From Pauljensenia sp. (lineage in GTDB: Bacteria; Actinomycetota; Actinomycetes; Actinomycetales; Actinomycetaceae), in contig JASBZF010000070.1 of assembly GCA_029983625.1 (NCBI GenBank), positions 1 through 7,697 on the forward strand: a DNA stretch of 7,697 nucleotides, in the 5' to 3' direction. Each line of letters starts with the position of its first letter. Position 1 is the stretch's first letter. The position numbers were made by a program, and so were the translations under genes. This document shows positions 1 to 5,563 of this stretch, piece after piece. Under the pieces are notes generated by a model that saw nothing but the letters and a program-made list of their open reading frames with translations, was not told the DNA's origin and made no database searches.

Positions 1-576
1 CATCCTTGCGGATGCGCCAGGGTGGGTGCCTTGGAAGTATGCGGCCCCGCCCTCGCACATACCGGGCCACGGGTCTGTCCAGGTGAGGAGATGTCCGGGA
101 AGGCCGTGCGTGGTGTCCTGCGAACCTGCGGTTGCAAAAATGCTCAGATCTTCACGAAGTTGCACGTCAACGCGCACAGTGAAACGCATGGAACACAGGA
201 ACTCGGCCAGCTTCTCAGCGTCCACACCTTCGGTGATGAGGTGTGTTGCTTCCCCATCGTCAAGGACCGCTGCAGCGTGCGCAATATGACCGTGAGGGTC
301 AAGGATGAGGAGTTCACGCGAAATGCCAGGGCCCATTCCCGTCAGGATCTGCGTTGTCAGTGAGGTGAGCCAGGTGTGCCGATCTGGGCCAGTCACTGTG
401 ACGACTTTCAGATCGGAGCGGTCAACCAGTCCACACCCCGCTTCGAGCGCCCACTGTTCCCCAAAAGGATCCCCGTAGTGCAAGGCAAACAGGATCGAGG
501 GCGAGGAGGTAACCTCCTGGGCATCATCGGGGCGGCACACCTCAGTGTTCAACACCGCACCGGGTAAGGACAGCAT
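1..576 (-). CDS. ygfZ: YgfZ/GcvT-like folate-binding protein, N-terminal 192 residues (runs off window)
   Basis: The reading frame is open from ATG 576-574 to base 1 and continues beyond the window, so only the N-terminal half or so is present. The translation fits actinobacterial YgfZ proteins, which belong to the GcvT/aminomethyltransferase fold, bind folate and help make or repair Fe-S clusters. Visible family blocks are G-L-V-D-R-S-D (residues 49-55), V-T-G-P-D-R-H-T-W-L-T-S-L-T (61-74), the L-I-L-D-P-H-G-H strand (90-97), F-L-C-S-M-R-F (126-132) and W-T-D-P-W-P-G (166-172). The diagnostic K-G-C-Y-x-G-Q-E loop would lie beyond the edge and cannot be checked. ATG 576 was chosen because GGAAG precedes it by 6 nt and homology begins soon after; a TTG overlapping the FABP stop is a weaker alternative. 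It follows the FABP-like gene by 37 bp on the same strand, so co-transcription is likely. Confidence 0.85.
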   Translation of the reverse strand, partial: MLSLPGAVLNTEVCRPDDAQEVTSSPSILFALHYGDPFGEQWALEAGCGLVDRSDLKVVTVTGPDRHTWLTSLTTQILTGMGPGISRELLILDPHGHIAHAAAVLDDGEATHLITEGVDAEKLAEFLCSMRFTVRVDVQLREDLSIFATAGSQDTTHGLPGHLLTWTDPWPGMCEGGAAYFQGTHPGASARM

Positions 577-613
577 CGGTGACTTCCGGCAAGGTTCTGC
601 CTTCGCGTCGTGT

Positions 614-1273
614 TCACCCAAGGAAAGTGTCCTCACTATCGTTGTCGCTCTGCTCAATTCCTTCGATGGTCTCACCGGATTCGGTCATCGCTTGAGCGGT
701 CCGCATGAGACGGCCCGAGTATTCGACTTCCGCTTCCGCTCCCGCAATCGTGCGTTCTTGAGTCCACATGAGTTCCCCGGCGACCAGACCGTACATGCGT
801 CCCAGCTGCTGAAGGTCCTCGCTGTGCGCTCCCCTAGCGATCACATCCGACACCATTTGGACGCGCGGTCCCACACCGATCCCCGCCCACAGGACCGCGA
901 GGGCGTTCGTCATCGTGGAACTCGCGGTAAACTCCCGTCCCACGTACTGCCCGGGAAGGGGTGGTTCCTCATCTGAAGGAAGAACCGAAATGTAGACGGT
1001 TTCTTCCCAGAACAGCTCCGCCTTTCTCAGGGCCCTCAAGCCCGTCGCAGCGTCCCACGTCGGATCGAGCTGCACATCGGGCGCGAAAGTGGCCTCGTAG
1101 ATGGAGGTGGTCAGGCGCATGTCTTCACCGCAGATCTCAGCGCGGATCTCTTCGATGACGGCGGTGTCGGGGGTGTCGTCGGCGCTAGCGCGCATACCCC
1201 AGCCTTCCCAGGAGCCAAGCATCCACGCGAGAGGGGCAAGACGAGTGGGCAAATCAGCGGGAATGACGATCAT
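614..1273 (-). CDS. Nitrobindin / FABP-like beta-barrel protein (DUF1794-type)
   Basis: The 219-residue product carries the family signature G-x-W-x-G-x-G at residues 20-26 (G-S-W-E-G-W-G), preceded by the usual hydrophobic L-A-P-L-A-W-M-L. A second family block, R-M-Y-G-L-V-A-G-E-L-M-W, is at 159-170. These proteins are small ten-stranded barrels; nitrobindins bind ferric heme through one proximal histidine near the C-terminus and handle nitric oxide or peroxynitrite. By my alignment the histidine of the usual H-L-S-A-x-L segment falls at Glu184 (E-Y-S-G-R-L, 184-189), so heme binding is doubtful. An acidic tail of about 25 residues follows, longer than usual. No strong ribosome site precedes ATG 1273, so the start is less sure than the family. 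It lies between an unknown membrane protein (58 bp gap) and the YgfZ-like gene (37 bp gap). Confidence 0.85.
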   Translation of the reverse strand: MIVIPADLPTRLAPLAWMLGSWEGWGMRASADDTPDTAVIEEIRAEICGEDMRLTTSIYEATFAPDVQLDPTWDAATGLRALRKAELFWEETVYISVLPSDEEPPLPGQYVGREFTASSTMTNALAVLWAGIGVGPRVQMVSDVIARGAHSEDLQQLGRMYGLVAGELMWTQERTIAGAEAEVEYSGRLMRTAQAMTESGETIEGIEQSDNDSEDTFLG

Positions 1274-1331
1274 ACGAGCAGCCTAGGGCCCTGTCGCCTG
1301 AAGCGCGAAGTGAGTCTGTGAAAAAAGTGTG

Positions 1332-2372
1332 TCAGATTCCGCCGATGCGCACGAGAGTGTAAATCGGGATCGCTGCGATGAGGAACTTCGCGGCTCCGCG
1401 TGACAGTGCTCCCAGCGCAGGACGATGCGTGAAATGGTCACCGAGGATACCGTCGAGCACGATCACGGCGAGGGCGACCGCTATTCCGGCGGCAATACCG
1501 ACGATCATGAAAGCCACGGGGCGTCCGAGAGACTGGGCGACCTCGGGGAGAATAATCGGCATGAGGAGGGTGGCGCGGCCAAGCCAGTACGCGGAAATTG
1601 AGACGGTAATACCCGTGAGGATTCCGATCCCGAGGGCGCTGAAGGACTGGGCGCGGAAGCTGTGGCCGATCTGGTTTCCCCACACGACCAACGCGATGAT
1701 CGCTGCTGTGAGCGGAACAAGAATCCCCCAGTTTTCTAAAACGTCCAGCGCACTCCACGCGCTTCCTGCACCGATGAGGACAAGCAAAGACATCGCAGAA
1801 GCTAACGACAGTGTTGTCGGGCGTCTTGTTGCCTGAGAGTGTGAGCGATGCTGAGGTACAGGCGTGCTGGTGTGTGCGCGCAGTTCCGGTAGGGAATGGT
1901 CACTTGGGGTCGGTGCAGAAAAGATCGTCGCCGCGAGGGTCGCGACCGCCGCGAGCGCGAGGATCGGCACGGCGTTCCCCAGGTCACCACTTGCTGCCAC
2001 CACGATGGGAAGAATCATGGAAGTTCCGGCGAGAACAAGGAGTGTGGCGGCAGGTAAGTCAATACCGGTGAGCGCTGGCCACCCCAGGACGAGGGCAATA
2101 CCGGCAAAGCCGATCAGTGCTCCTAAGGGCCAGGCAGCGTCTGAAAGAAGCCAGGCGCAAATGGTGAGCATCGATAAGGTCATCACGGCGAAAGCGGAGA
2201 GTTGAGTTCCGAAGCGTCCATGCGACTCCTGGTCACGAAGAGCGGAAAAGATAGCGAGAAGTCCTTGAGTGTGAGGTGTACGACGAGATGCAGTTTCTGG
2301 GGCGCTCATGGGTTCTTCGCGCCGCCGCTGCCTGCGTTGAGGCACTTCGGGTGTCAAGGACTGTGTGCTCAT
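1332..2372 (-). CDS. Unrecognised multi-pass membrane protein
   Basis: I do not recognise the family. The 346-residue product starts with a basic, Ser/Pro/Arg-rich cytoplasmic-looking segment (1-50). About nine hydrophobic helices follow, near 54-76, 80-99, 106-127, 134-152, 186-206, 215-231, 243-264, 284-308 and 325-343. Helices 4 and 5 are separated by a hydrophilic His/Arg/Pro-rich loop (154-184). There is no signal peptidase site, ATP-binding motif or obvious catalytic motif, so a transporter-like or structural membrane role is only inference. Met1 at 2372 overlaps the stop of a six-codon leader ORF (ATGA) and has no well-placed ribosome site of its own. Met22 at 2309 is an alternative start that would remove the basic extension. 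A T-run just after the stop (1320-1326) has no clear hairpin, which suits read-through into the FABP-like gene 58 bp on. Confidence 0.85.
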   Translation of the reverse strand: MSTQSLTPEVPQRRQRRREEPMSAPETASRRTPHTQGLLAIFSALRDQESHGRFGTQLSAFAVMTLSMLTICAWLLSDAAWPLGALIGFAGIALVLGWPALTGIDLPAATLLVLAGTSMILPIVVAASGDLGNAVPILALAAVATLAATIFSAPTPSDHSLPELRAHTSTPVPQHRSHSQATRRPTTLSLASAMSLLVLIGAGSAWSALDVLENWGILVPLTAAIIALVVWGNQIGHSFRAQSFSALGIGILTGITVSISAYWLGRATLLMPIILPEVAQSLGRPVAFMIVGIAAGIAVALAVIVLDGILGDHFTHRPALGALSRGAAKFLIAAIPIYTLVRIGGI

Positions 2373-2389
2373 AAAAGCAATGGTCGCAT
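2369..2389 (-). CDS. Possible six-codon leader ORF (MRPLLL) overlapping the membrane-protein start
   Basis: ATG 2389-2387 is followed by codons for Arg, Pro and three Leu, then TGA at 2371-2369. That TGA shares the sequence ATGA with the start of the membrane protein at 2372. An AGGAG at 2397-2393 sits 3 nt before this ATG, rather close, but about 20 nt before the downstream ATG, too far to serve it directly. The layout would fit translational coupling by stop-start reinitiation, or a leader peptide. It may equally be chance, with the real start at Met22 of the membrane protein. Confidence 0.35.
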   Translation of the reverse strand: MRPLLL

Positions 2390-2458
2390 AGTCTCCTGCA
2401 ACCTAGAGGTGTCAGGAAAGCCACGCGCTGCACGTGTGGCGACCTCAGGAGCGCTGCG

Positions 2459-2488
2459 CGTATAGTGAGGCACGCACCGAGTTGTTAA
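2459..2488 (-). promoter_or_regulatory. Promoter-like pair upstream of the membrane-protein gene
   Basis: On the minus strand TTAACA (2488-2483) is followed after 18 bp by TATACG (2464-2459). The first hexamer matches the -35 consensus at five of six positions, the second matches -10 at four of six. The transcript would start near 2452, giving a leader of about 80 nt. A 7-bp hairpin (2420-2426 with 2434-2440, one G-T pair) would lie inside it. The plus strand of the same spot reads TATAGT (2461-2466), a good -10, but with a poor -35 (TGGCGA, 18 bp away). Confidence 0.35.
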
Positions 2489-2553
2489 GCCCCGGGCTCC
2501 ACACTCTGCCGCTACGAGCGGCCTTTGCGCCGACAGGCGCTTTCAGCTCGGTG
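2475..2553. other. Multi-branched inverted-repeat element (possible structured RNA)
   Basis: A 10-bp stem pairs 2475-2484 with 2544-2553, with one G-T wobble. It encloses a small AGCC/GGCT hairpin (about 2488-2498), a perfect 6-bp hairpin (2508-2513 with 2517-2522, loop ACG) and a perfect 5-bp hairpin (2527-2531 with 2536-2540, loop GACA). The result is a four-way-junction shape that could form in RNA from either strand. It sits between the purA terminator-like hairpin and the promoter-like pair of the next gene. I do not recognise it as a known riboswitch or RNA family; it lacks a T-loop and CCA end, so it is not a tRNA. A tail of the purA transcript, a plus-strand small RNA starting near 2473, or a dispersed palindromic repeat are all possible. 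Confidence 0.45.
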
Positions 2554-2646
2554 TCTTATCTTCTGTGATCGCCCTTTTTCACTGACGTTTTCATCGGCGC
2601 TTCTTCATGTGCTGTGGCCCGTGTGACGCAGAAACGAGGGCGAAAG

Positions 2647-2684
2647 ACGCTGTGGGCCGCTTCTGCCCAAGCGGCCCACAGCGT
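2647..2684 (-). terminator. 16-bp perfect hairpin after purA, probable terminator
   Basis: Bases 2647-2662 and 2669-2684 are exact inverted repeats with a 6-nt loop (2663-2668). It begins 20 bp past the purA stop. The following minus-strand sequence, CTTTCGCCCTCGTTTC, is only weakly T-rich, so this is a GC-rich hairpin without a classical U-tract, as is common in actinobacteria. Being symmetric, it could also act on plus-strand transcription. Confidence 0.7.
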
Positions 2685-2703
2685 GTGCGATCACGTTTCA
2701 GAG

Positions 2704-3984
2704 TCAGATCAGCGGGTAGCGCACGATTGTCGCTTCGCGACCGGCACCCACACCAATTGACTGGATACGACAGCCAGAGAGTTCTTCCAGTCGCGCAATG
2801 TATGCCCGCGCAGCGTCAGGAAGTTCCTCGAAGCTCCTACACTCGGAAATATCTTCGCTCCACCCAGGCAGTTCCTCGTACACGGGAAGGGCTTGCGTAA
2901 AGCCCTTCTGATCCACAGGCATCTCTTCGGTACGCACGCCATCAACCTCGTAGGCCACACACACGGGAATGGTGTCGTAGCCGGTGAGGACATCGAGCTT
3001 CGTTAAACAAATATCGGTGAGGCCGTTAATGCGCGTCGCATAACGCATGACAACGGCGTCGAACCATCCGGTTCGACGCGCTCGGCCCGTCGTGACACCG
3101 AACTCTCCGCCTTTCAGGCGCAAAGCCTCACCGACCTCGTTATCGAGTTCAGTGGGGAAAGGCCCCTCACCTACGCGGGTCGTGTACGCCTTAGCGACAC
3201 CGACGACACGGTCAATACGGGTCGGCCCGACCCCTGAGCCTGTGAGGGCTCCACCTGCCGTCGGATTCGAGGAGGTCACAAAAGGATAGGTACCGTGGTC
3301 AATGTCAAGCATGGTTGCTTGACCGCCCTCGAAAAGAACAGTGCTGCCACGGTCAAGCGCCTCGTTCACGACGAGCGACACGTCGCACACCATCGGACGC
3401 ACCCGCTCCGCATACGACAGGAGTTCTGCGGTGACGAGCGCCGGGTCGAGAGGATCCATACCCACAGCCGTGAAGATTTCATTCTTCGGGGCGAGGGCCG
3501 CTTCCACTTTAAAGGAAAGACTTTCAGGGTCGAAAAGGTCTTGGATACGCAAGCCGATGCGGTTCATCTTGTCGGCGTAGGTCGGTCCAATTCCACGACC
3601 TGTGGTGCCGATTTGATTCTTGCCTCGCGCACGCTCATTCGCCTGATCCATGAGGCGGTTATACGAGGGGATGATGTGCGCGTTGGAGGAGATGAGAAGA
3701 CGCGAACAATCCACACCGCGTGAGGTCATTTCGTGAAGTTCATCGAAAAGAACCTCAAGATCCACCACGACACCGTTACCGATAATCGGAGTCACGCCCT
3801 CGGACAGAATACCGGCGGGCAGGAGGTGAAGAGCGTATTTTTCCCCATCGATGACGACAGTGTGTCCGGCGTTGTTGCCGCCGTTGAACTTCACGACGTA
3901 GTCGGTGTTCTGACCGAGCTGGTCGGTCGCCTTGCCTTTGCCTTCGTCGCCCCACTGGGCACCGAGCACGATAATGGCTGGCAT
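2704..3984 (-). CDS. purA: Adenylosuccinate synthetase PurA
   Basis: The 426-residue protein is full length for the family. It joins IMP and aspartate using GTP to give adenylosuccinate, the first committed step from IMP to AMP, in the cytoplasm. The GTP loop G-D-E-G-K-G-K is at 12-18, with catalytic base Asp13, and the general acid His41 lies in N-N-A-G-H-T. The IMP-binding block G-T-T-G-R-G-I-G-P-T-Y is at 126-136. F-E-G-G-Q-A-T-M-L-D-I-D-H-G-T-Y-P-F (218-235) has the GQAT form typical of actinobacteria. T-T-G-R-A-R-R-T-G-W-F-D is at 298-309, the guanine-recognising T-K-L-D at 328-331, and a C-terminal G-A-G-R-E at 413-417. All key residues seen are intact. ATG 3984 is preceded by GGGAG at a 6-nt spacing. 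It has its own terminator-like hairpin; upstream is a 217-bp gap after the RHH gene. Confidence 0.98.
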   Translation of the reverse strand: MPAIIVLGAQWGDEGKGKATDQLGQNTDYVVKFNGGNNAGHTVVIDGEKYALHLLPAGILSEGVTPIIGNGVVVDLEVLFDELHEMTSRGVDCSRLLISSNAHIIPSYNRLMDQANERARGKNQIGTTGRGIGPTYADKMNRIGLRIQDLFDPESLSFKVEAALAPKNEIFTAVGMDPLDPALVTAELLSYAERVRPMVCDVSLVVNEALDRGSTVLFEGGQATMLDIDHGTYPFVTSSNPTAGGALTGSGVGPTRIDRVVGVAKAYTTRVGEGPFPTELDNEVGEALRLKGGEFGVTTGRARRTGWFDAVVMRYATRINGLTDICLTKLDVLTGYDTIPVCVAYEVDGVRTEEMPVDQKGFTQALPVYEELPGWSEDISECRSFEELPDAARAYIARLEELSGCRIQSIGVGAGREATIVRYPLI

Positions 3985-4201
3985 GAGTTTCTCCCGCGAA
4001 TCGGTATCTGTGCGACGGTGGTACGCACCTCGCTCAGTCTACTGAGTCAGCTGCCAGGCCCGCGCGAATCGTTCACGCTCACTTTTCACAGTGCTCCGCT
4101 TTCTGCGTTTGCTCCTCTTCCTTCTTCTTCATTTCTTCTTGCTGTCGCTTCTTTTCTTACTGCTTCTCTTCTTTGCCCTTATTCACTTTGCTCGTATTCC
4201 T
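3985..4201 (-). other. RHH-purA intergenic region with polypurine tract
   Basis: From about 4095 to 4200 the minus strand is dominated by A and G in GAAG-type runs; 4112-4130 is a 19-nt unbroken purine run on that strand. Reading on from the RHH stop in the same frame gives only Lys/Glu-rich codons with a TAA after 14 codons and a TGA 26 codons later. All frames here are charged simply because of the composition, so I call no gene. No hairpin-plus-T-run terminator is visible, so the RHH transcript may continue into purA. A palindrome lies closer to purA at 4033-4046. Confidence 0.6.
4033..4046. promoter_or_regulatory. Short palindrome upstream of purA, possible operator
   Basis: CTCAGTCTACTGAG is a near-perfect palindrome with 6-bp arms and a 2-nt centre, ending 49 bp before the purA start. 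On the minus strand TAGACT inside it resembles a weak -10 element, but I could not place a convincing -35. It could be an operator or just a small RNA hairpin in the leader. Confidence 0.25.
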
Positions 4202-4429
4202 TCACTCGGCCCCGCCCTCGGGACACGAGGGTTTACGAGGACGACCACGCCCACGCATCGGAGCAGCCTTTGGATCGCGGCCCGCTTCTTTCAAAGCACG
4301 CCGTAAGATCACTTCGATCTGCGCGTTCACAGAACGCAGGTCGTCGGCTGCCCACGAGGCAAGAGCCTCATGGACAGCCGGATCGAGCCGCAAGAGCAGC
4401 TGCTTACGTTCGCGTTTGCTCTCTGTCAC
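4202..4429 (-). CDS. Small ribbon-helix-helix (Arc-type) DNA-binding protein with AT-hook-like tail
   Basis: The 75-residue product begins at GTG 4429. Residues 9-50 fit the Arc/CopG-type ribbon-helix-helix fold: a short strand Q-L-L-L-R-L-D (10-16), then P-A-V-H-E-A-L-A-S-W-A and, after D-L-R-S-V-N-A-Q-I, a second helix E-V-I-L-R-R-A-L. Such proteins dimerise and the strand pair reads the major groove. The basic segment R-G-R-G-R-P-R-K-P (59-67) has the G-R-P core of an AT-hook, which would add minor-groove contact. The gene follows the SPFH gene by 32 bp, a pairing I recall from other actinobacteria, so it probably shares that transcript and may regulate it; this is inference. No toxin gene is adjacent. 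The GTG start has only weak ribosome-site support, but upstream codons show no homology. Confidence 0.85.
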   Translation of the reverse strand: MTESKRERKQLLLRLDPAVHEALASWAADDLRSVNAQIEVILRRALKEAGRDPKAAPMRGRGRPRKPSCPEGGAE

Positions 4430-4461
4430 GCTTCGCGGAGTCTTCCTATGCGGATGGGCAC

Positions 4462-5424
4462 TCAGTAGAGCGAACCCGCATTGATGACCGGCTGAGCGTT
4501 CGTGTCAGAACACAAAACGACAAGCAGGTTCGACACCATCTGGGCTTTACGTTCATCATCAAGAGAGACAATCTCATCCTGTTCGAGACGATCAAGAGCC
4601 TGACGGACCATAGAAACGGCACCTTCGACGATTTGCTCGCGGGCAGCGATCACAGCCCCCGCTTGCTGACGTTGGAGCATCGCCTGAGCGATTTCGGGAG
4701 CGTAAGCGAGGGAGGAGATACGGACCTCCACGATCTCAAGACCGGCGAGGGCGACGCGAGCGGCGACTTCAGCCGCGAGTTCAGCTGACACAATGTCAGT
4801 GCCTCCACGTAAGGAAGTTTCACCTGGGCCGGGCTCATCGTAGGGGTGGGTTGTTGCGACGTGACGGAGTGCAGATTCCGCTTGAGCTTTGATGAACTCC
4901 TCGTATTTTTCGACGGCGAAAACGGCGCGCGCAGTATCGGCCACTTGCCAGACAACAATCGCAGCAATATTCACGGGGTTTCCGTCAGAGTCATTCACTT
5001 TGAGTTCGTGGGTTTCAAAGTTATGAACCTTCACGGACACTTTCTTCCCGTTCGTCAGCGGAGGAACAAGAACCAGGCCCGTGCGCCTGACCGTGCCAAT
5101 GTATTTACCGAAAAACTGTCGGACTGAGGTCTGGCCGGGCGAAACGACCGTGAGTGAAGAGAAGAGAATGATGATCGTAAGGAAAGCGCCCACGGCCGCT
5201 CCGACCCACAGGTTCCCCGCAGGATCACCGGCGTCGATCATGATCGCACCCACGATGAGGATGTAGAGAGAAAAGATCAGCCCGGCGATCAGGAGGAGAA
5301 AGAGTAAGAAAGCGGCGGCAGCTCCGAAAGAGCGGGCAGGCTTTTCTGTGATGTTCACGCGAGCGGCGACCGGCGTCTGCCCGTCTGTAAGTTCGGAAGA
5401 AAGTGAGTGTGTAGGCGTAGTCAT
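4462..5424 (-). CDS. SPFH/band-7 (stomatin-flotillin-like) membrane protein
   Basis: The 320-residue product has a polar N-terminus (1-32), two hydrophobic segments (about 34-61 and 72-94) and then an SPFH domain from V-V-S-P-G-Q-T-S-V-R-Q-F-F-G-K-Y (93-108) to about 245. The substrate-free scaffold blocks L-V-P-P-L (119-123), V-N-I-A-A-I-V-V-W-Q-V (151-161) and a helical segment with A-Q-A-M-L-Q-R-Q-Q-A (246-255) are visible. The C-terminus ends P-V-I-N-A-G-S-L-Y, matching a conserved ending in the actinobacterial subgroup. SPFH proteins oligomerise on the inner membrane and organise lipid microdomains or control membrane proteases; no FtsH or NfeD partner is next door. ATG 5424 has GAGG 8 nt upstream. 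The leader carries promoter-like and palindromic elements, so expression appears separate from the rlmB-DUF817 unit. Confidence 0.93.
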   Translation of the reverse strand: MTTPTHSLSSELTDGQTPVAARVNITEKPARSFGAAAAFLLFLLLIAGLIFSLYILIVGAIMIDAGDPAGNLWVGAAVGAFLTIIILFSSLTVVSPGQTSVRQFFGKYIGTVRRTGLVLVPPLTNGKKVSVKVHNFETHELKVNDSDGNPVNIAAIVVWQVADTARAVFAVEKYEEFIKAQAESALRHVATTHPYDEPGPGETSLRGGTDIVSAELAAEVAARVALAGLEIVEVRISSLAYAPEIAQAMLQRQQAGAVIAAREQIVEGAVSMVRQALDRLEQDEIVSLDDERKAQMVSNLLVVLCSDTNAQPVINAGSLY

Positions 5425-5449
5425 TGCCTTGTCCTCTCAGGGTTTCACT

Positions 5450-5469
5450 CGTTACGCCTTCACGTAACG
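5450..5469. promoter_or_regulatory. Leader hairpin / inverted repeat before the SPFH gene
   Basis: CGTTACG (5450-5456) and CGTAACG (5463-5469) are exact inverted repeats with a 6-nt centre. They end 25 bp before the SPFH ATG and lie downstream of the promoter-like pair, so they would be in the mRNA leader or act as an operator site. Confidence 0.35.
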
Positions 5470-5484
5470 CCGAGGGCGAAACCC

Positions 5485-5520
5485 ATATCAAAATGATATC
5501 TATTTTTCTTGTGGGTGCAA
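5485..5520 (-). promoter_or_regulatory. SPFH promoter-like pair with palindrome over the -10
   Basis: On the minus strand TTGCAC (5520-5515) is followed after 16 bp by TATCAT (5498-5493). An AT-rich palindrome, ATATCA and TGATAT around AAA (5485-5499), overlaps the -10 and the expected start point, which is where a repressor would sit. The -35 also lies in an 8-bp stem (5511-5518 with 5521-5528, one G-T pair) that could mark the end of the DUF817 transcript, although no T-run follows it. Confidence 0.45.
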
Positions 5521-5529
5521 GCACCCGCA

Positions 5530-5563
5530 CGCCCTCGTCACCCCACCTTCGCCCTCGTCACCC
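5530..5563. repeat. Two 14-bp direct repeats, 20-bp period, at the DUF817 stop
   Basis: CGCCCTCGTCACCC occurs at 5530-5543 and 5550-5563. Each copy contains the CGAGGGCG octamer that recurs through the window. The period is not a multiple of three, and the downstream copy supplies the DUF817 stop codon (5540-5538). A small duplication that reset the C-terminus is plausible. Confidence 0.7.

Noticed and set aside
22..363. Plus-strand frames at the window start
   Set aside because: They are antisense to the YgfZ-like frame, whose protein shows clear family blocks and good codon use.
504..518. Palindrome AGGAGGT-A-ACCTCCT holding a perfect ribosome-site sequence on both strands
   Set aside because: It lies inside the YgfZ-like coding region; no start codon with a plausible frame follows at proper spacing, and a 1-nt centre cannot form a stable hairpin loop.
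1320..1326. T-run after the membrane-protein stop as a terminator
   Set aside because: No hairpin of useful stability precedes it on the minus strand.
2475..2553. tRNA or 16S rRNA fragment (cloverleaf-like fold; AGCCCCGGGCTC string)
   Set aside because: No T-loop consensus, wrong arm spacing and no CCA. The rRNA-like string is a short palindrome and the flanks do not match rRNA.
4091..4306. Plus-strand frame encoding a Leu/Phe-rich, membrane-like peptide
   Set aside because: The hydrophobicity comes directly from the pyrimidine-rich strand of the polypurine tract; it runs antisense into the RHH gene and has no ribosome site.
3733..4788. Long plus-strand open frame of 351 codons
   Set aside because: It lies antisense across purA, the polypurine spacer, the RHH gene and the SPFH gene, all well supported on the other strand; its product has no family character.
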